Source: an uncultured Bacilli bacterium (GTDB lineage: Bacteria; Bacillota_I; Bacilli_A; RFN20; CAG-826). Taken from it: a stretch of 5,959 bases of DNA. Location of the stretch: positions 1-5,959 of the forward strand of contig CAKPAV010000116.1 in NCBI GenBank assembly GCA_934133115.1. The letters are read 5' to 3'. The position numbers were made by a program, and so were the translations under genes. Under the pieces are notes generated by a model. It worked only from the letters and a program-made list of their open reading frames with translations. It searched no databases and had not been told where the DNA came from. Shown here in pieces: positions 1-5,875 of this stretch. The first letter of the stretch is position 1. Each line of letters opens with the position of its first letter.

Positions 1-50
1 TTAGCAATTTTTGTCTTTATATTTTATTATAGAATATATAAAACTTATTT
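1..50. other. Tail beyond the TIR gene, no clear terminator
   Basis: This stretch follows the stop codon of the TIR gene on the minus strand. It contains only an AT-only inverted repeat (TTTATAT and ATATAAA on the minus strand) without G-C pairs or a T-run. I cannot support a rho-independent terminator here; the true terminator may lie outside the window. Confidence 0.4.
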
Positions 51-3000
51 TTAGTATCCAAGTATTCCAGCAATAATCCCAAAAATAGCACCTATAGCAA
101 TGGCTAAACCAATTGCAAATCCTATTTCACTAGCAATAAATGTTCCTAAGAATGGTAATAAACCATTTAACACACAAATAAGAACAAAAATTAGATATTT
201 ACAAACAATTGCTACAATAATAAGAATTTTAGATGTACTTCCATATGTCTCAATATCATCATTTATGGCATATACTAATGGTAAAATGAAGAATGAATCT
301 AGTGATAATGTTGCAAGTATTAATGGTAATGTATCAGAAGCAAATCCCGTAATTACCGATATATAATTTAAGAATATAGCAACTACAAATCCTAAAAACA
401 TCAACGCATCTAATATTACAAATATAATCTTGTATTCATCTTCAGCGAGCAACATATTTAATGTTATCGGTGCGCCAATTAAAGGAATAATACAAGTTCC
501 CGCAATTAATAAATTATGATATTCCGTATATTGATTATTTAATAAATAATTATAAATACCAAAATTCATATTTAAGTTACTAGAGTCGATATAGTAATAG
601 GAAGCTAATAATACAATTGGTGTTAAAATAGGTGTTAATTGAGGTAAGAACCTTTCCTCAACAGTTATTTTATCAAAAGCGTAATATAATAATGGTAATG
701 CTGTAGCAATGCCCATATAAATCGCATTACCGGATATATAACTAAAGCAAGTTCCAAATCCAACTCCTAAAGAAAATAATTTATATAATGAATTTTTCTT
801 AAGAAAGAATCCAACAATTAAGTAAATTATTAATAAGGCACCTATACCAATTAATACATATCCCATTATTCCATAAGAACTAAAATCTTCTTTAAATACG
901 ATATACGAACTTATAAAACCAACTAAATAGAATGAAGATATCATGTTGTCATCTTCAAAATATCCTGATAGCTTTGTTAAGGAATCAAATATTAAGTTAA
1001 ATACAACTGTAAATAAACAAATTAATACTGATAATTGAAAGCTTTTATCAACAAAATCTGTTAATAAGAAGAATAAACTTGCCGCAACTAATATTGGAGT
1101 AAGAGCAGTGATAAAAATTCTTACATGGTCTTGATGATTTTCTTTATTAATTAATCTTCGTTTTCGTTGTTCTTCTTTTAGTTTTTGTTTTTCTTCTTCT
1201 TCCTTAGCTTTTTCGTTTCTTATTATTTCTTCATTACGTTTTTCTTCTAAAACTAGTTTTTCTTTATTCTTTTTTACACACATTGCTTGCTTAGTTTGAA
1301 AATCTTTATAATACTGCAATTTAGTTGCATTATTTTTAGAAGCATTAATTAAATCAGCATAATATTCGCTATCGGAAATATAATTAGTAATTTTTAATAA
1401 CTCATCTTCTGATCTACATTTATTTTCACATTGGATTAATTCAAAATATGTCTCAACATCATTTTCGTTATTTTGAATATTTATTAAGTAATATTTAGTT
1501 GCTAAATCGAATACTCCTAATTTTTTTGCCACTTTTGCAATTACTTGATAAGTATTACGTTGTTTTTGTTCTGGCATGAATTTTATAATTTCTTCAATAT
1601 GATTAAATAAAGAAATATAAGAAGATTCCTGTAGTTTTTGTTTGCTCATCACATTAATAATATTATTAATCCATTCACTTACTGTAAGGCATACTTCATC
1701 TTCATTTTGGCAGTATTGTAAAATATCTTGTAATGCTTCAAAATCATTGAAATCAGTCATGAATAATTCCGCAATGGTTTGTACTTTATATTTAACGAAT
1801 AATTTATATTCTAATACCGTAACATTTCCCTCTACCATTTGATCTAAATCATTAATAACTCTTTGTGCATCTTCAAAATTTGATTTAGCCACTAAATTCT
1901 TTAATAACTGAATTAAATTATTTCTTGATTTCCCTGCATCATCATTATATCGATCACCTAGTTTAAATAAACGATAATTAGCTTGCTGAACTCCTAAATC
2001 AACTAGTAAATTAGCAACGCGAATGCAAGGGAAAAAGTTATAAACACCAATATTAAAATATTCTTCAATAAAGTCAGTTGCATCGTTTTTATCAAATCCT
2101 CTTAAATTAGAAAATTTATTTATGACATTTTCAATTGATAAACATGTCTCTGATAATACTTGTTCACCTAATTCTTTATTAGCGTTTTCTAGAATTTTCT
2201 TTAAATATGCTTGATTATATTCTCCATCTTCAATTTTTTTATTTTTACCTGGAGTTAAAGCTTGCAATGATTCTATTTTTAATGACGCTAATGCCTTTAA
2301 GTATAACAGTTCACCATTATCCTTATTTTGCATCTCTAATTTATATATTTTATCTAATGCATTATCCCAGTCTTGATTACTAATTCTACTTTTAATAATA
2401 TCCACAATAGCATCAAAACTTAAGTCTGTCTTTTTGACATTATTAAATTCTAATACGGAACTTGTAATATCTCTTTGTGTATTAATTATTTTTTCAACTT
2501 TACCTGTTTTAATTTCTACTTCTTGTAATTTGGATACAACTTTACAATATTTATTAATAAATGCACAAATTTTTCCAAAGTTATTTAAAGAATTATAATC
2601 AATAGATTGAATTCTTTGTTTAAATGTTGGTATATGTTCTATTGGTTTATCTAAATAAACAATAGTTATACTTCCTTCTTCTTTTTCTTTTGATTCAATG
2701 AAGCTCTTCCACCTCATATATTCATTCTTTACCCATGGTGTATCTAAATAACTTTCATCGCTACATACTATTAACATACATTTTGCTTTATGTAAGGCAT
2801 ATAAGATATGTGCTTCATATGCTTCTCCACTATAATTAGTTAATATTGCTTCTGAATAAAATGGAGAATAATTTGCTTGGGCTAATAAGTTGTATAATTG
2901 ATATGCTTTATTCGCATCTTCTGTTTTTAGTTTTTTTCCATTTGAATCATATCTTTGATTATCTGATACTTTTACACATATAAAGCAATCATAATTGATA

Positions 3001-3578
3001 TTTTGTTTTTCTAATCGTAAAAACTCTTTCTTTATTTCATCAATTGCTATTGCTTTTCTTTGATATTCTTTCTTTTGTTTATCACTTGCATATTGAAGTG
3101 CTTTTATATAATCATTATCTTCACTAAATTTCTTATCGTTTACTACATGACATATTGGTTGCATTCTATTTTTATCAAAATCTCTTAAATATTGGATTTG
3201 ATATCGTGCAAGTGCTCGATTAAAGTACCCTTCTGGTTCTTTTGGATCTAATTCTATTACTCGACTAAATAATTTATATGCTTCATCAAAATTACATATA
3301 TCTAAATTATTCTTACCTAATTCTATGATTTCTTTTACATTTGCAGATTGATTATCCTTGGGAAATGTCATTACTTCTTTACAATGACTACATTCTAAAA
3401 CTCCACCTTTAATGTTTTTAGCATCTAAAGGTGTATTACATCTTATACATCTTATTGTTCCTTTTGGTATTGCAATTGCTATTTCATTATATGATCCACA
3501 TGAATCACATCTTATAAAATCAACATCATCCTCAACCATCAATTCATGTCCACACGTTTTACATCTTATTACTTTCAT
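51..3578 (-). CDS. Zinc-ribbon/TPR/TIR-domain protein with multi-pass membrane C-terminus
   Basis: The protein has 1175 residues. Two zinc ribbons open it (C6-C9-C24-C27 and C44-C47-C63-C66). A TPR-like stretch follows at about 82-130, then a PICH-containing linker and a TIR domain at about 195-345. This order matches a large family of gut Firmicute TIR proteins of unknown role. The TIR domain has the first strand YDCFICVK, the helix and strand GEAYEAHILYALHKAKCML, and W282-VKN-E286, the WxxxE position of the catalytic glutamate in NAD-cleaving TIR domains, so NADase activity is plausible but inferred. Residues 380-760 look helical and partly TPR-like. Residues 765-812 are a highly charged coiled coil. 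From about 818 to the end there are ten to twelve hydrophobic segments, the last glycine-rich. The start is supported by GGGGTGG seven bases upstream. The zinc ribbons, TPR and TIR parts are presumably cytoplasmic. The long membrane part is the unusual feature. Confidence 0.93.
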   Translation of the reverse strand: MKVIRCKTCGHELMVEDDVDFIRCDSCGSYNEIAIAIPKGTIRCIRCNTPLDAKNIKGGVLECSHCKEVMTFPKDNQSANVKEIIELGKNNLDICNFDEAYKLFSRVIELDPKEPEGYFNRALARYQIQYLRDFDKNRMQPICHVVNDKKFSEDNDYIKALQYASDKQKKEYQRKAIAIDEIKKEFLRLEKQNINYDCFICVKVSDNQRYDSNGKKLKTEDANKAYQLYNLLAQANYSPFYSEAILTNYSGEAYEAHILYALHKAKCMLIVCSDESYLDTPWVKNEYMRWKSFIESKEKEEGSITIVYLDKPIEHIPTFKQRIQSIDYNSLNNFGKICAFINKYCKVVSKLQEVEIKTGKVEKIINTQRDITSSVLEFNNVKKTDLSFDAIVDIIKSRISNQDWDNALDKIYKLEMQNKDNGELLYLKALASLKIESLQALTPGKNKKIEDGEYNQAYLKKILENANKELGEQVLSETCLSIENVINKFSNLRGFDKNDATDFIEEYFNIGVYNFFPCIRVANLLVDLGVQQANYRLFKLGDRYNDDAGKSRNNLIQLLKNLVAKSNFEDAQRVINDLDQMVEGNVTVLEYKLFVKYKVQTIAELFMTDFNDFEALQDILQYCQNEDEVCLTVSEWINNIINVMSKQKLQESSYISLFNHIEEIIKFMPEQKQRNTYQVIAKVAKKLGVFDLATKYYLINIQNNENDVETYFELIQCENKCRSEDELLKITNYISDSEYYADLINASKNNATKLQYYKDFQTKQAMCVKKNKEKLVLEEKRNEEIIRNEKAKEEEEKQKLKEEQRKRRLINKENHQDHVRIFITALTPILVAASLFFLLTDFVDKSFQLSVLICLFTVVFNLIFDSLTKLSGYFEDDNMISSFYLVGFISSYIVFKEDFSSYGIMGYVLIGIGALLIIYLIVGFFLKKNSLYKLFSLGVGFGTCFSYISGNAIYMGIATALPLLYYAFDKITVEERFLPQLTPILTPIVLLASYYYIDSSNLNMNFGIYNYLLNNQYTEYHNLLIAGTCIIPLIGAPITLNMLLAEDEYKIIFVILDALMFLGFVVAIFLNYISVITGFASDTLPLILATLSLDSFFILPLVYAINDDIETYGSTSKILIIVAIVCKYLIFVLICVLNGLLPFLGTFIASEIGFAIGLAIAIGAIFGIIAGILGY

Positions 3579-3585
3579 ACCTTTT

Positions 3586-3592
3586 CCACCCC
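3586..3592 (-). promoter_or_regulatory. Ribosome binding site of the TIR gene
   Basis: The minus strand reads GGGGTGG, seven bases before the ATG at 3578. It supports that start; no better-placed upstream start is visible. Confidence 0.7.
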
Positions 3593-3617
3593 ATTGATAT
3601 ACATATCTTATTCATAA

Positions 3618-3632
3618 ATAACATCTTGTTAT
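3618..3632. repeat. Palindrome in the TIR gene leader (possible operator)
   Basis: ATAACAAGATGTTAT (minus strand) is a perfect 6-base inverted repeat around three bases. It overlaps the candidate -10 box of the TIR gene, the same relative place occupied by the TTGAAC operators of the other two minus-strand promoters, but its sequence is different. It could bind a different regulator, form a small RNA hairpin, or be chance in AT-rich DNA. Confidence 0.35.
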
Positions 3633-3655
3633 CTATGCAAAACTAATTAAATCAA
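3628..3655 (-). promoter_or_regulatory. Weak candidate promoter of the TIR gene
   Basis: On the minus strand TTGATT (3650-3655) is followed after 16 bases by GATAAC (3628-3633), each four of six to consensus. It lies just past the terminator of the LytTR gene and about 50 bases before the TIR start codon. An alternative is TTGCAT with TATGAA slightly downstream. Both are weak, so transcription of the TIR gene may need an activator or come partly from read-through. Confidence 0.3.
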
Positions 3656-3695
3656 AAAAGATAGCAAATTAGCCATATAAGACATTTTTTGCTAT
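3654..3695 (-). terminator. Rho-independent terminator after the LytTR gene
   Basis: On the minus strand ATAGCAAA (3688-3695) and TTTGCTAT (3661-3668) form an 8-base stem with a 19-base loop, followed by C and six T residues (3654-3659). It starts about 20 bases past the LytTR stop codon. It separates that gene from the TIR gene, so the two are probably not a simple operon. The long loop makes its strength uncertain. Confidence 0.65.
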
Positions 3696-3716
3696 TTATC
3701 AGTTAAAAATTTCATA

Positions 3717-4412
3717 TCATTCGAGATTCCAAAATAATTTATATGCTTTTATAAATTCTTTATATCTTCCTCGTGATATTGGTATACTTCGTTCTGTATC
3801 ATTTATTAAAATGATAACATTATTCGTTTCTATTCTTTTTATTAGTTTCATATTTATAATAAAACTTTGATGTACTCTAAAAAAATATTCTCCTAATTTA
3901 TCTTCTATATCATTAAGATGGGCAATAAATAATGCTTCATTAGAATCTTTTAAAACTATTGATATATATTTTCCAAATGAATTTAAATATGCAATATCTT
4001 TTGATTTTACCATGTATTCTACTTTATTAAACTTATATTTGAATACTTTATCATCATATGTCTTAGTTAAATGCATAAATTTACGACATGCACATTTAAT
4101 TTTTAGTTTTGTTAATGGCGTAGTTAAATAATCTATATGTTCAGTATCATATAAATCAAAACTCCATAATTTTCTATCACCAAAATAGATGATTTTAAAT
4201 TCACGATTCATTGTTGTTATTCTATTAATGCGATTAATATCTATTAATAAGGCATCAATAAATACTAAAGCTGGGTAATCTTTTATTGCTTTACTTTCTA
4301 ACTCATCATATGATGTTAAATTAGATATTTTTGAATCTAAAAACATTCTATCTACAATGTAACTAATCATCGTAAAATTATTAACATCATTAGACAGTAC
4401 GAAGAAATGCAT
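3717..4412 (-). CDS. LytTR-family DNA-binding regulator with degenerate receiver
   Basis: The protein has 231 residues. The C-terminal half (about 128-228) is a typical LytTR domain: DIAYLNSFGKYISIVL, then LNDIEDKLGEYFFRVHQSFIIN, then IPISRGRYKEF. LytTR domains bind direct repeats upstream of promoters. The N-terminal 115 residues resemble a response-regulator receiver: VLSND supplies one acidic residue (D9), and D53 in LVFIDALL sits where the phospho-acceptor is expected. The conserved lysine before proline is replaced by threonine (YLTTP, T98) and the strand-4 Thr/Ser is not evident, so normal phospho-switching is doubtful. No histidine kinase is present in the window. AGGTGG six bases upstream supports the start. 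The gene ends in TGA. A near-consensus promoter with an XRE-like operator precedes it and a terminator follows it. Confidence 0.93.
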   Translation of the reverse strand: MHFFVLSNDVNNFTMISYIVDRMFLDSKISNLTSYDELESKAIKDYPALVFIDALLIDINRINRITTMNREFKIIYFGDRKLWSFDLYDTEHIDYLTTPLTKLKIKCACRKFMHLTKTYDDKVFKYKFNKVEYMVKSKDIAYLNSFGKYISIVLKDSNEALFIAHLNDIEDKLGEYFFRVHQSFIINMKLIKRIETNNVIILINDTERSIPISRGRYKEFIKAYKLFWNLE

Positions 4413-4418
4413 ATTTAT

Positions 4419-4424
4419 CCACCT
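4419..4424 (-). promoter_or_regulatory. Ribosome binding site of the LytTR gene
   Basis: AGGTGG on the minus strand lies six bases before the ATG at 4412 and fixes that start. The predicted leader from the promoter is about 87 bases. Confidence 0.75.
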
Positions 4425-4481
4425 TTATTAGATTAATTAATATATAGCTATTATGACAATATTAATAATGCTCATATAATT

Positions 4482-4505
4482 TAACTTTTTTTGAACATTG
4501 TATAA
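4482..4505. promoter_or_regulatory. Degenerate operator abutting the LytTR promoter
   Basis: TTGAACATTGTATAA (4491-4505) matches TTGAACATCGTTCAA at 5440-5454 in 12 of 15 positions and, like it, directly touches the -10 box on the downstream side. One TTGAAC half-site is intact and the partner half-site has decayed to GTATAA. Similarity to the other operator extends weakly across 4482-4490. This suggests the same regulator, most likely the XRE protein encoded at 5548-5871, acts on both, perhaps more weakly here. Confidence 0.5.
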
Positions 4506-4534
4506 ATTGTATACAAATTTTAGCAGTGTGTCAA
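4506..4534 (-). promoter_or_regulatory. Sigma-A promoter of the LytTR gene
   Basis: On the minus strand the -35 box is TTGACA (4529-4534, perfect), the spacer is exactly 17 bases, and the -10 box is TACAAT (4506-4511, five of six). The expected transcription start is near 4499, inside the operator-like sequence. A strong promoter overlapping a possible operator fits control by repression. Confidence 0.85.
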
Positions 4535-4536
4535 TT

Positions 4537-4559
4537 TTTATGTCTAATTTTTCTTTACA
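4537..4559. repeat. Conserved block upstream of the LytTR promoter (copy 1)
   Basis: This 23-base stretch begins TTATGTC and ends CTTTACA on the plus strand and matches 5486-5508 at 19 positions. It lies immediately upstream of the -35 box in both copies. It could be a second regulator site, for example for the LytTR protein, which typically binds there. It could also be a vestigial plus-strand -10 region, since copy 2 supplies TACAAT ahead of the XRE gene. Confidence 0.5.
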
Positions 4560-4561
4560 CT

Positions 4562-4670
4562 TTTCGGATTTTTTTACATGTAAAGTTCACTATCACCATT
4601 ACTTTTATAATAGAATTTATATAATAGTTATTTTATATTAAAGACATATACAAACATCTTTTTATATACG
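4562..4670. other. Non-coding part of the 316-base intergenic region
   Basis: No open frame with a plausible ribosome binding site is visible on either strand. The only structured element is a 12-base perfect palindrome, TTTACATGTAAA, at 4573-4584. The rest is AT-rich without recognised motifs. A short plus-strand RNA from near 4565 to the bidirectional stem-loop at 4674-4703 is conceivable but not supported by a good -35 box. Confidence 0.4.
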
Positions 4671-4703
4671 AAAAAAAAGCAAATAAAAATTCATCTGCTT
4701 TTT
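4671..4703 (-). terminator. Terminator of the small-membrane-protein operon
   Basis: On the minus strand AAAAAGCAGAT (4693-4703) pairs with ATTTGCTTTTT (4674-4684) over 11 positions with one G-U, around an 8-base loop, and runs into three further T residues (8 T in total). It begins about 25 bases past the stop codon at 4729. The stem also ends in five T residues in the plus direction, so it may act both ways. Confidence 0.8.
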
Positions 4704-4728
4704 ATACCCGTACATCTTTATAATGATT

Positions 4729-4962
4729 TTAATTGGTAGATAGCATAGCAATTAAAGAGCCCCAAAACACAAACATCCAAACTATCCATAATATTGCTTT
4801 TAATATTTTTTTATCGCGAAATAATAAAGCAATATGAATAATAGTTGCAATTGGTATAAATGTATATAGCAATACATCGAAGAGATTAAACTCCGAGTTA
4901 ATGTTCCAATCTATATTTGTTGGCTTATATTCATTTTTATTATCGTTATCAAAGCTTGGCAT
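4729..4962 (-). CDS. Small two-helix membrane protein
   Basis: The protein has 77 residues. The first 27 are polar and rich in Asn and Asp. Two hydrophobic segments follow at about 28-48 and 53-74, joined by the basic turn RDKK, giving a helical hairpin. The tryptophan-rich second helix (KAILWIVWMFVFWGSLIAML) faintly resembles the PLDc_N type of small membrane protein, but this is not firm and no function is claimed. Its ATG overlaps the TAA of the upstream gene by one base (TAATG), and AGGAGG lies inside the upstream gene's end, 11 bases before the start, so the two are translationally coupled and probably made together. A strong terminator follows. It could be a partner or immunity-like protein of its neighbour, but nothing in the sequence proves that. 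Confidence 0.85.
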   Translation of the reverse strand: MPSFDNDNKNEYKPTNIDWNINSEFNLFDVLLYTFIPIATIIHIALLFRDKKILKAILWIVWMFVFWGSLIAMLSTN

Positions 4963-5408
4963 TAGTTTAATAACCTCCTTGCTTTTTCTAATATTTCATT
5001 TTTCTTTTCTAAAATTACTTGATTTTCTTGTTTTATTTGTTCATTTGCTTTTTTTATCCTAATCTTTTTTATGATGAAAATGGTCAAATAAATAACAGTA
5101 AAAAATAAAAATTTAATGAAACTGAAAAAATACATTTTATAAGGTATTTCTTTCAGAGAATCATATTGTCTTTCCAAACTAACTAATTCGGAATAATTTT
5201 TCATATTAGTTTCTCTAGCAAATACTAGTTTGATATATTGTTCTTTGCGTTTAATTTGATAAATATTACCAGAATAATCACTTTCTAACGAATTATCGAC
5301 AACATTCACCTCTTGTGATGACAATAAAGTCCATCCAAAACATTGCCATAATCTTACTTCATTATCTTCTTCTGACATGCGACATCTAATACTTCTCGTT
5401 TCTTGCAT
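4962..5408 (-). CDS. Membrane-anchored protein of unknown function
   Basis: The open frame extends to an ATG at 5447, but that codon lies only seven bases beyond the -10 box, at or next to the expected transcription start. The Met codon at 5408 has GGCGG eight bases upstream and is the better start, giving 148 residues. Residues 1-90 are soluble and include LWQCFGWTLLSSQEV, a short variable stretch, YIKLVFARE and KNYSELVSLERQYDSL. I recognise no enzyme motif; similar GW-containing small proteins occur in Firmicutes without known function. One membrane helix spans about 92-113 and is followed by a basic, Lys/Glu-rich coiled-coil tail (about 114-148). The gene is first in a two-gene operon, is transcribed from a consensus promoter with an operator array, and is divergent from an XRE regulator gene. 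Confidence 0.82.
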   Translation of the reverse strand: MQETRSIRCRMSEEDNEVRLWQCFGWTLLSSQEVNVVDNSLESDYSGNIYQIKRKEQYIKLVFARETNMKNYSELVSLERQYDSLKEIPYKMYFFSFIKFLFFTVIYLTIFIIKKIRIKKANEQIKQENQVILEKKNEILEKARRLLN

Positions 5409-5427
5409 AAATTGTTCCGCCTTTCGT

Positions 5428-5454
5428 TGTTCAAGTTTCTTGAACATCGTTCAA
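5428..5454. promoter_or_regulatory. Operator array of three alternating TTGAAC half-sites
   Basis: Two perfect inverted repeats share the central half-site. TGTTCAAGTTTCTTGAACA (5428-5446) has 8-base arms and a 3-base spacer; TTGAACATCGTTCAA (5440-5454) has 6-base arms and a 3-base spacer. The array starts directly next to the -10 box of the minus-strand operon and covers its expected transcription start, so binding would block transcription. The nearby divergent XRE gene is the obvious candidate regulator. It differs from the Bacillus LexA box, which has four bases between GAAC and GTTC. Confidence 0.75.
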
Positions 5455-5483
5455 ATTATATATATTTTTATTAAACATGTCAA
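5455..5483 (-). promoter_or_regulatory. Consensus sigma-A promoter of the small-membrane-protein operon
   Basis: On the minus strand TTGACA (5478-5483) and TATAAT (5455-5460) are both perfect matches with a 17-base spacer. The expected start of transcription is about 5448. Such a strong promoter is normally kept under repression, which fits the adjoining operator array. Confidence 0.92.
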
Positions 5484-5485
5484 GT

Positions 5486-5508
5486 CTTATGTCCAAATTT
5501 CCTTTACA
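5486..5508. repeat. Conserved block upstream of the operon promoter (copy 2)
   Basis: This is the partner of the block at 4537-4559, beginning TTATGTC and ending CTTTACA on the plus strand. It sits just upstream of the minus-strand -35 box and overlaps the probable -10 box of the divergent XRE gene, so it may be a shared control site or part of the divergent promoter. Confidence 0.5.
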
Positions 5509-5510
5509 AT
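5505..5510 (+). promoter_or_regulatory. Candidate -10 box of the XRE gene
   Basis: TACAAT matches the -10 consensus in five of six positions and lies 37 bases before the start codon. No good -35 hexamer is present at 16-19 bases; the region is occupied by the divergent operon's -35 box. A weak promoter is usual for a repressor that limits its own level. Confidence 0.4.
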
Positions 5511-5535
5511 GAATTACATCCAAAATAAAAATTTC

Positions 5536-5540
5536 GAGGT
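5536..5540 (+). promoter_or_regulatory. Ribosome binding site of the XRE gene
   Basis: GAGGT lies seven bases before the ATG at 5548. It decides that start over upstream in-frame ATGs at 5377 and 5509, one inside the divergent gene and the other overlapping the -10 box. Confidence 0.75.
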
Positions 5541-5547
5541 TAATATT

Positions 5548-5871
5548 ATGAATAGATTAAAAGAATTAAGAGAAGATAATGATGTATCAGTAAGCAAATT
5601 ATTAAAGTTATTAAATGTATCTCGTACAACCTATTATAATTATGAAAATGAATTGACATTTCCTTCTTTTAATACTCTTTTTACTTTGGCGGATTTTTAT
5701 GGCGTATCGATTGATTATCTTCTAGGATATAAATGTCACAAAGTTAACAAAGAAAATAATGATTCTTTAGTAGCTTATATGGAAACTATTAATGTTGATA
5801 ATAAATTAACTTCAAAAGAAAAGGAATCAATAAAGCTAATTACTGATTCCTTTATCAAAAATAAACGATAA
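5548..5871 (+). CDS. XRE-family (HTH_3) transcriptional repressor
   Basis: The protein has 107 residues. Residues 4-60 form a typical five-helix HTH_3 domain: LKELREDNDVSVSKLLKLLN, then the recognition segment VSRTTYYNYENE (24-35), then PSFNTLFTLADFYGVSIDYLLG. Proteins of this type bind short inverted repeats as dimers and often repress divergent genes. The tail (61-107) is short, polar and ends LTSKEKESIKLITDSFIKNKR-like in a basic helix; it has no peptidase domain, so it is not a self-cleaving LexA or CI type. The gene is divergent from the small-membrane-protein operon, whose promoter carries the TTGAAC operator array. The open frame continues upstream to 5377, but the ribosome binding site favours 5548. 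The last part of the coding sequence contains a terminator stem shared with the convergent gene. Confidence 0.93.
   Translation: MNRLKELREDNDVSVSKLLKLLNVSRTTYYNYENELTFPSFNTLFTLADFYGVSIDYLLGYKCHKVNKENNDSLVAYMETINVDNKLTSKEKESIKLITDSFIKNKR
5813..5853 (-). terminator. Terminator of the convergent gene, inside the XRE coding sequence
   Basis: AAAGGAATCA (5820-5829) and TGATTCCTTT (5844-5853) form a perfect 10-base stem around a 14-base loop. In the minus direction it leads into TTTTCTTTTG, a good terminator tail for the gene entering from the right. In the plus direction the tail is only TTTATC and the stem ends 15 bases before the XRE stop codon, so it is unlikely to terminate there. Confidence 0.6.
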
Positions 5872-5875
5872 CCTA

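Noticed and set aside
100..366. Plus-strand open frame of 88 residues
   Set aside because: It is antisense to the membrane part of the TIR gene, has no plausible ribosome binding site and no recognisable domain.
1642..1842. Plus-strand open frame of 66 residues
   Set aside because: It lies antisense inside the TIR gene and is a low-complexity shadow frame.
3412..3597. Plus-strand open frame of 61 residues
   Set aside because: It mirrors the zinc-ribbon codons of the TIR gene and has no supporting signals.
4436..4474. Twelve-codon upstream reading frame (MSIINIVIIAIY) in the LytTR leader
   Set aside because: It has no ribosome binding site, and such frames are common by chance in AT-rich leaders.
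4573..4584. Palindrome TTTACATGTAAA as an operator
   Set aside because: It is perfect but lies behind the LytTR promoter, has no second copy in the window, and short AT-rich palindromes are expected by chance.
5440..5454. SOS/LexA box
   Set aside because: GAAC and GTTC are separated by three bases, whereas the Bacillus-type box has four, and the flanking bases do not fit.
5377..5547. N-terminal extension of the XRE protein
   Set aside because: It would cross the divergent operon's start, operator and promoter; GAGGT before 5548 and the domain boundary favour the short form.
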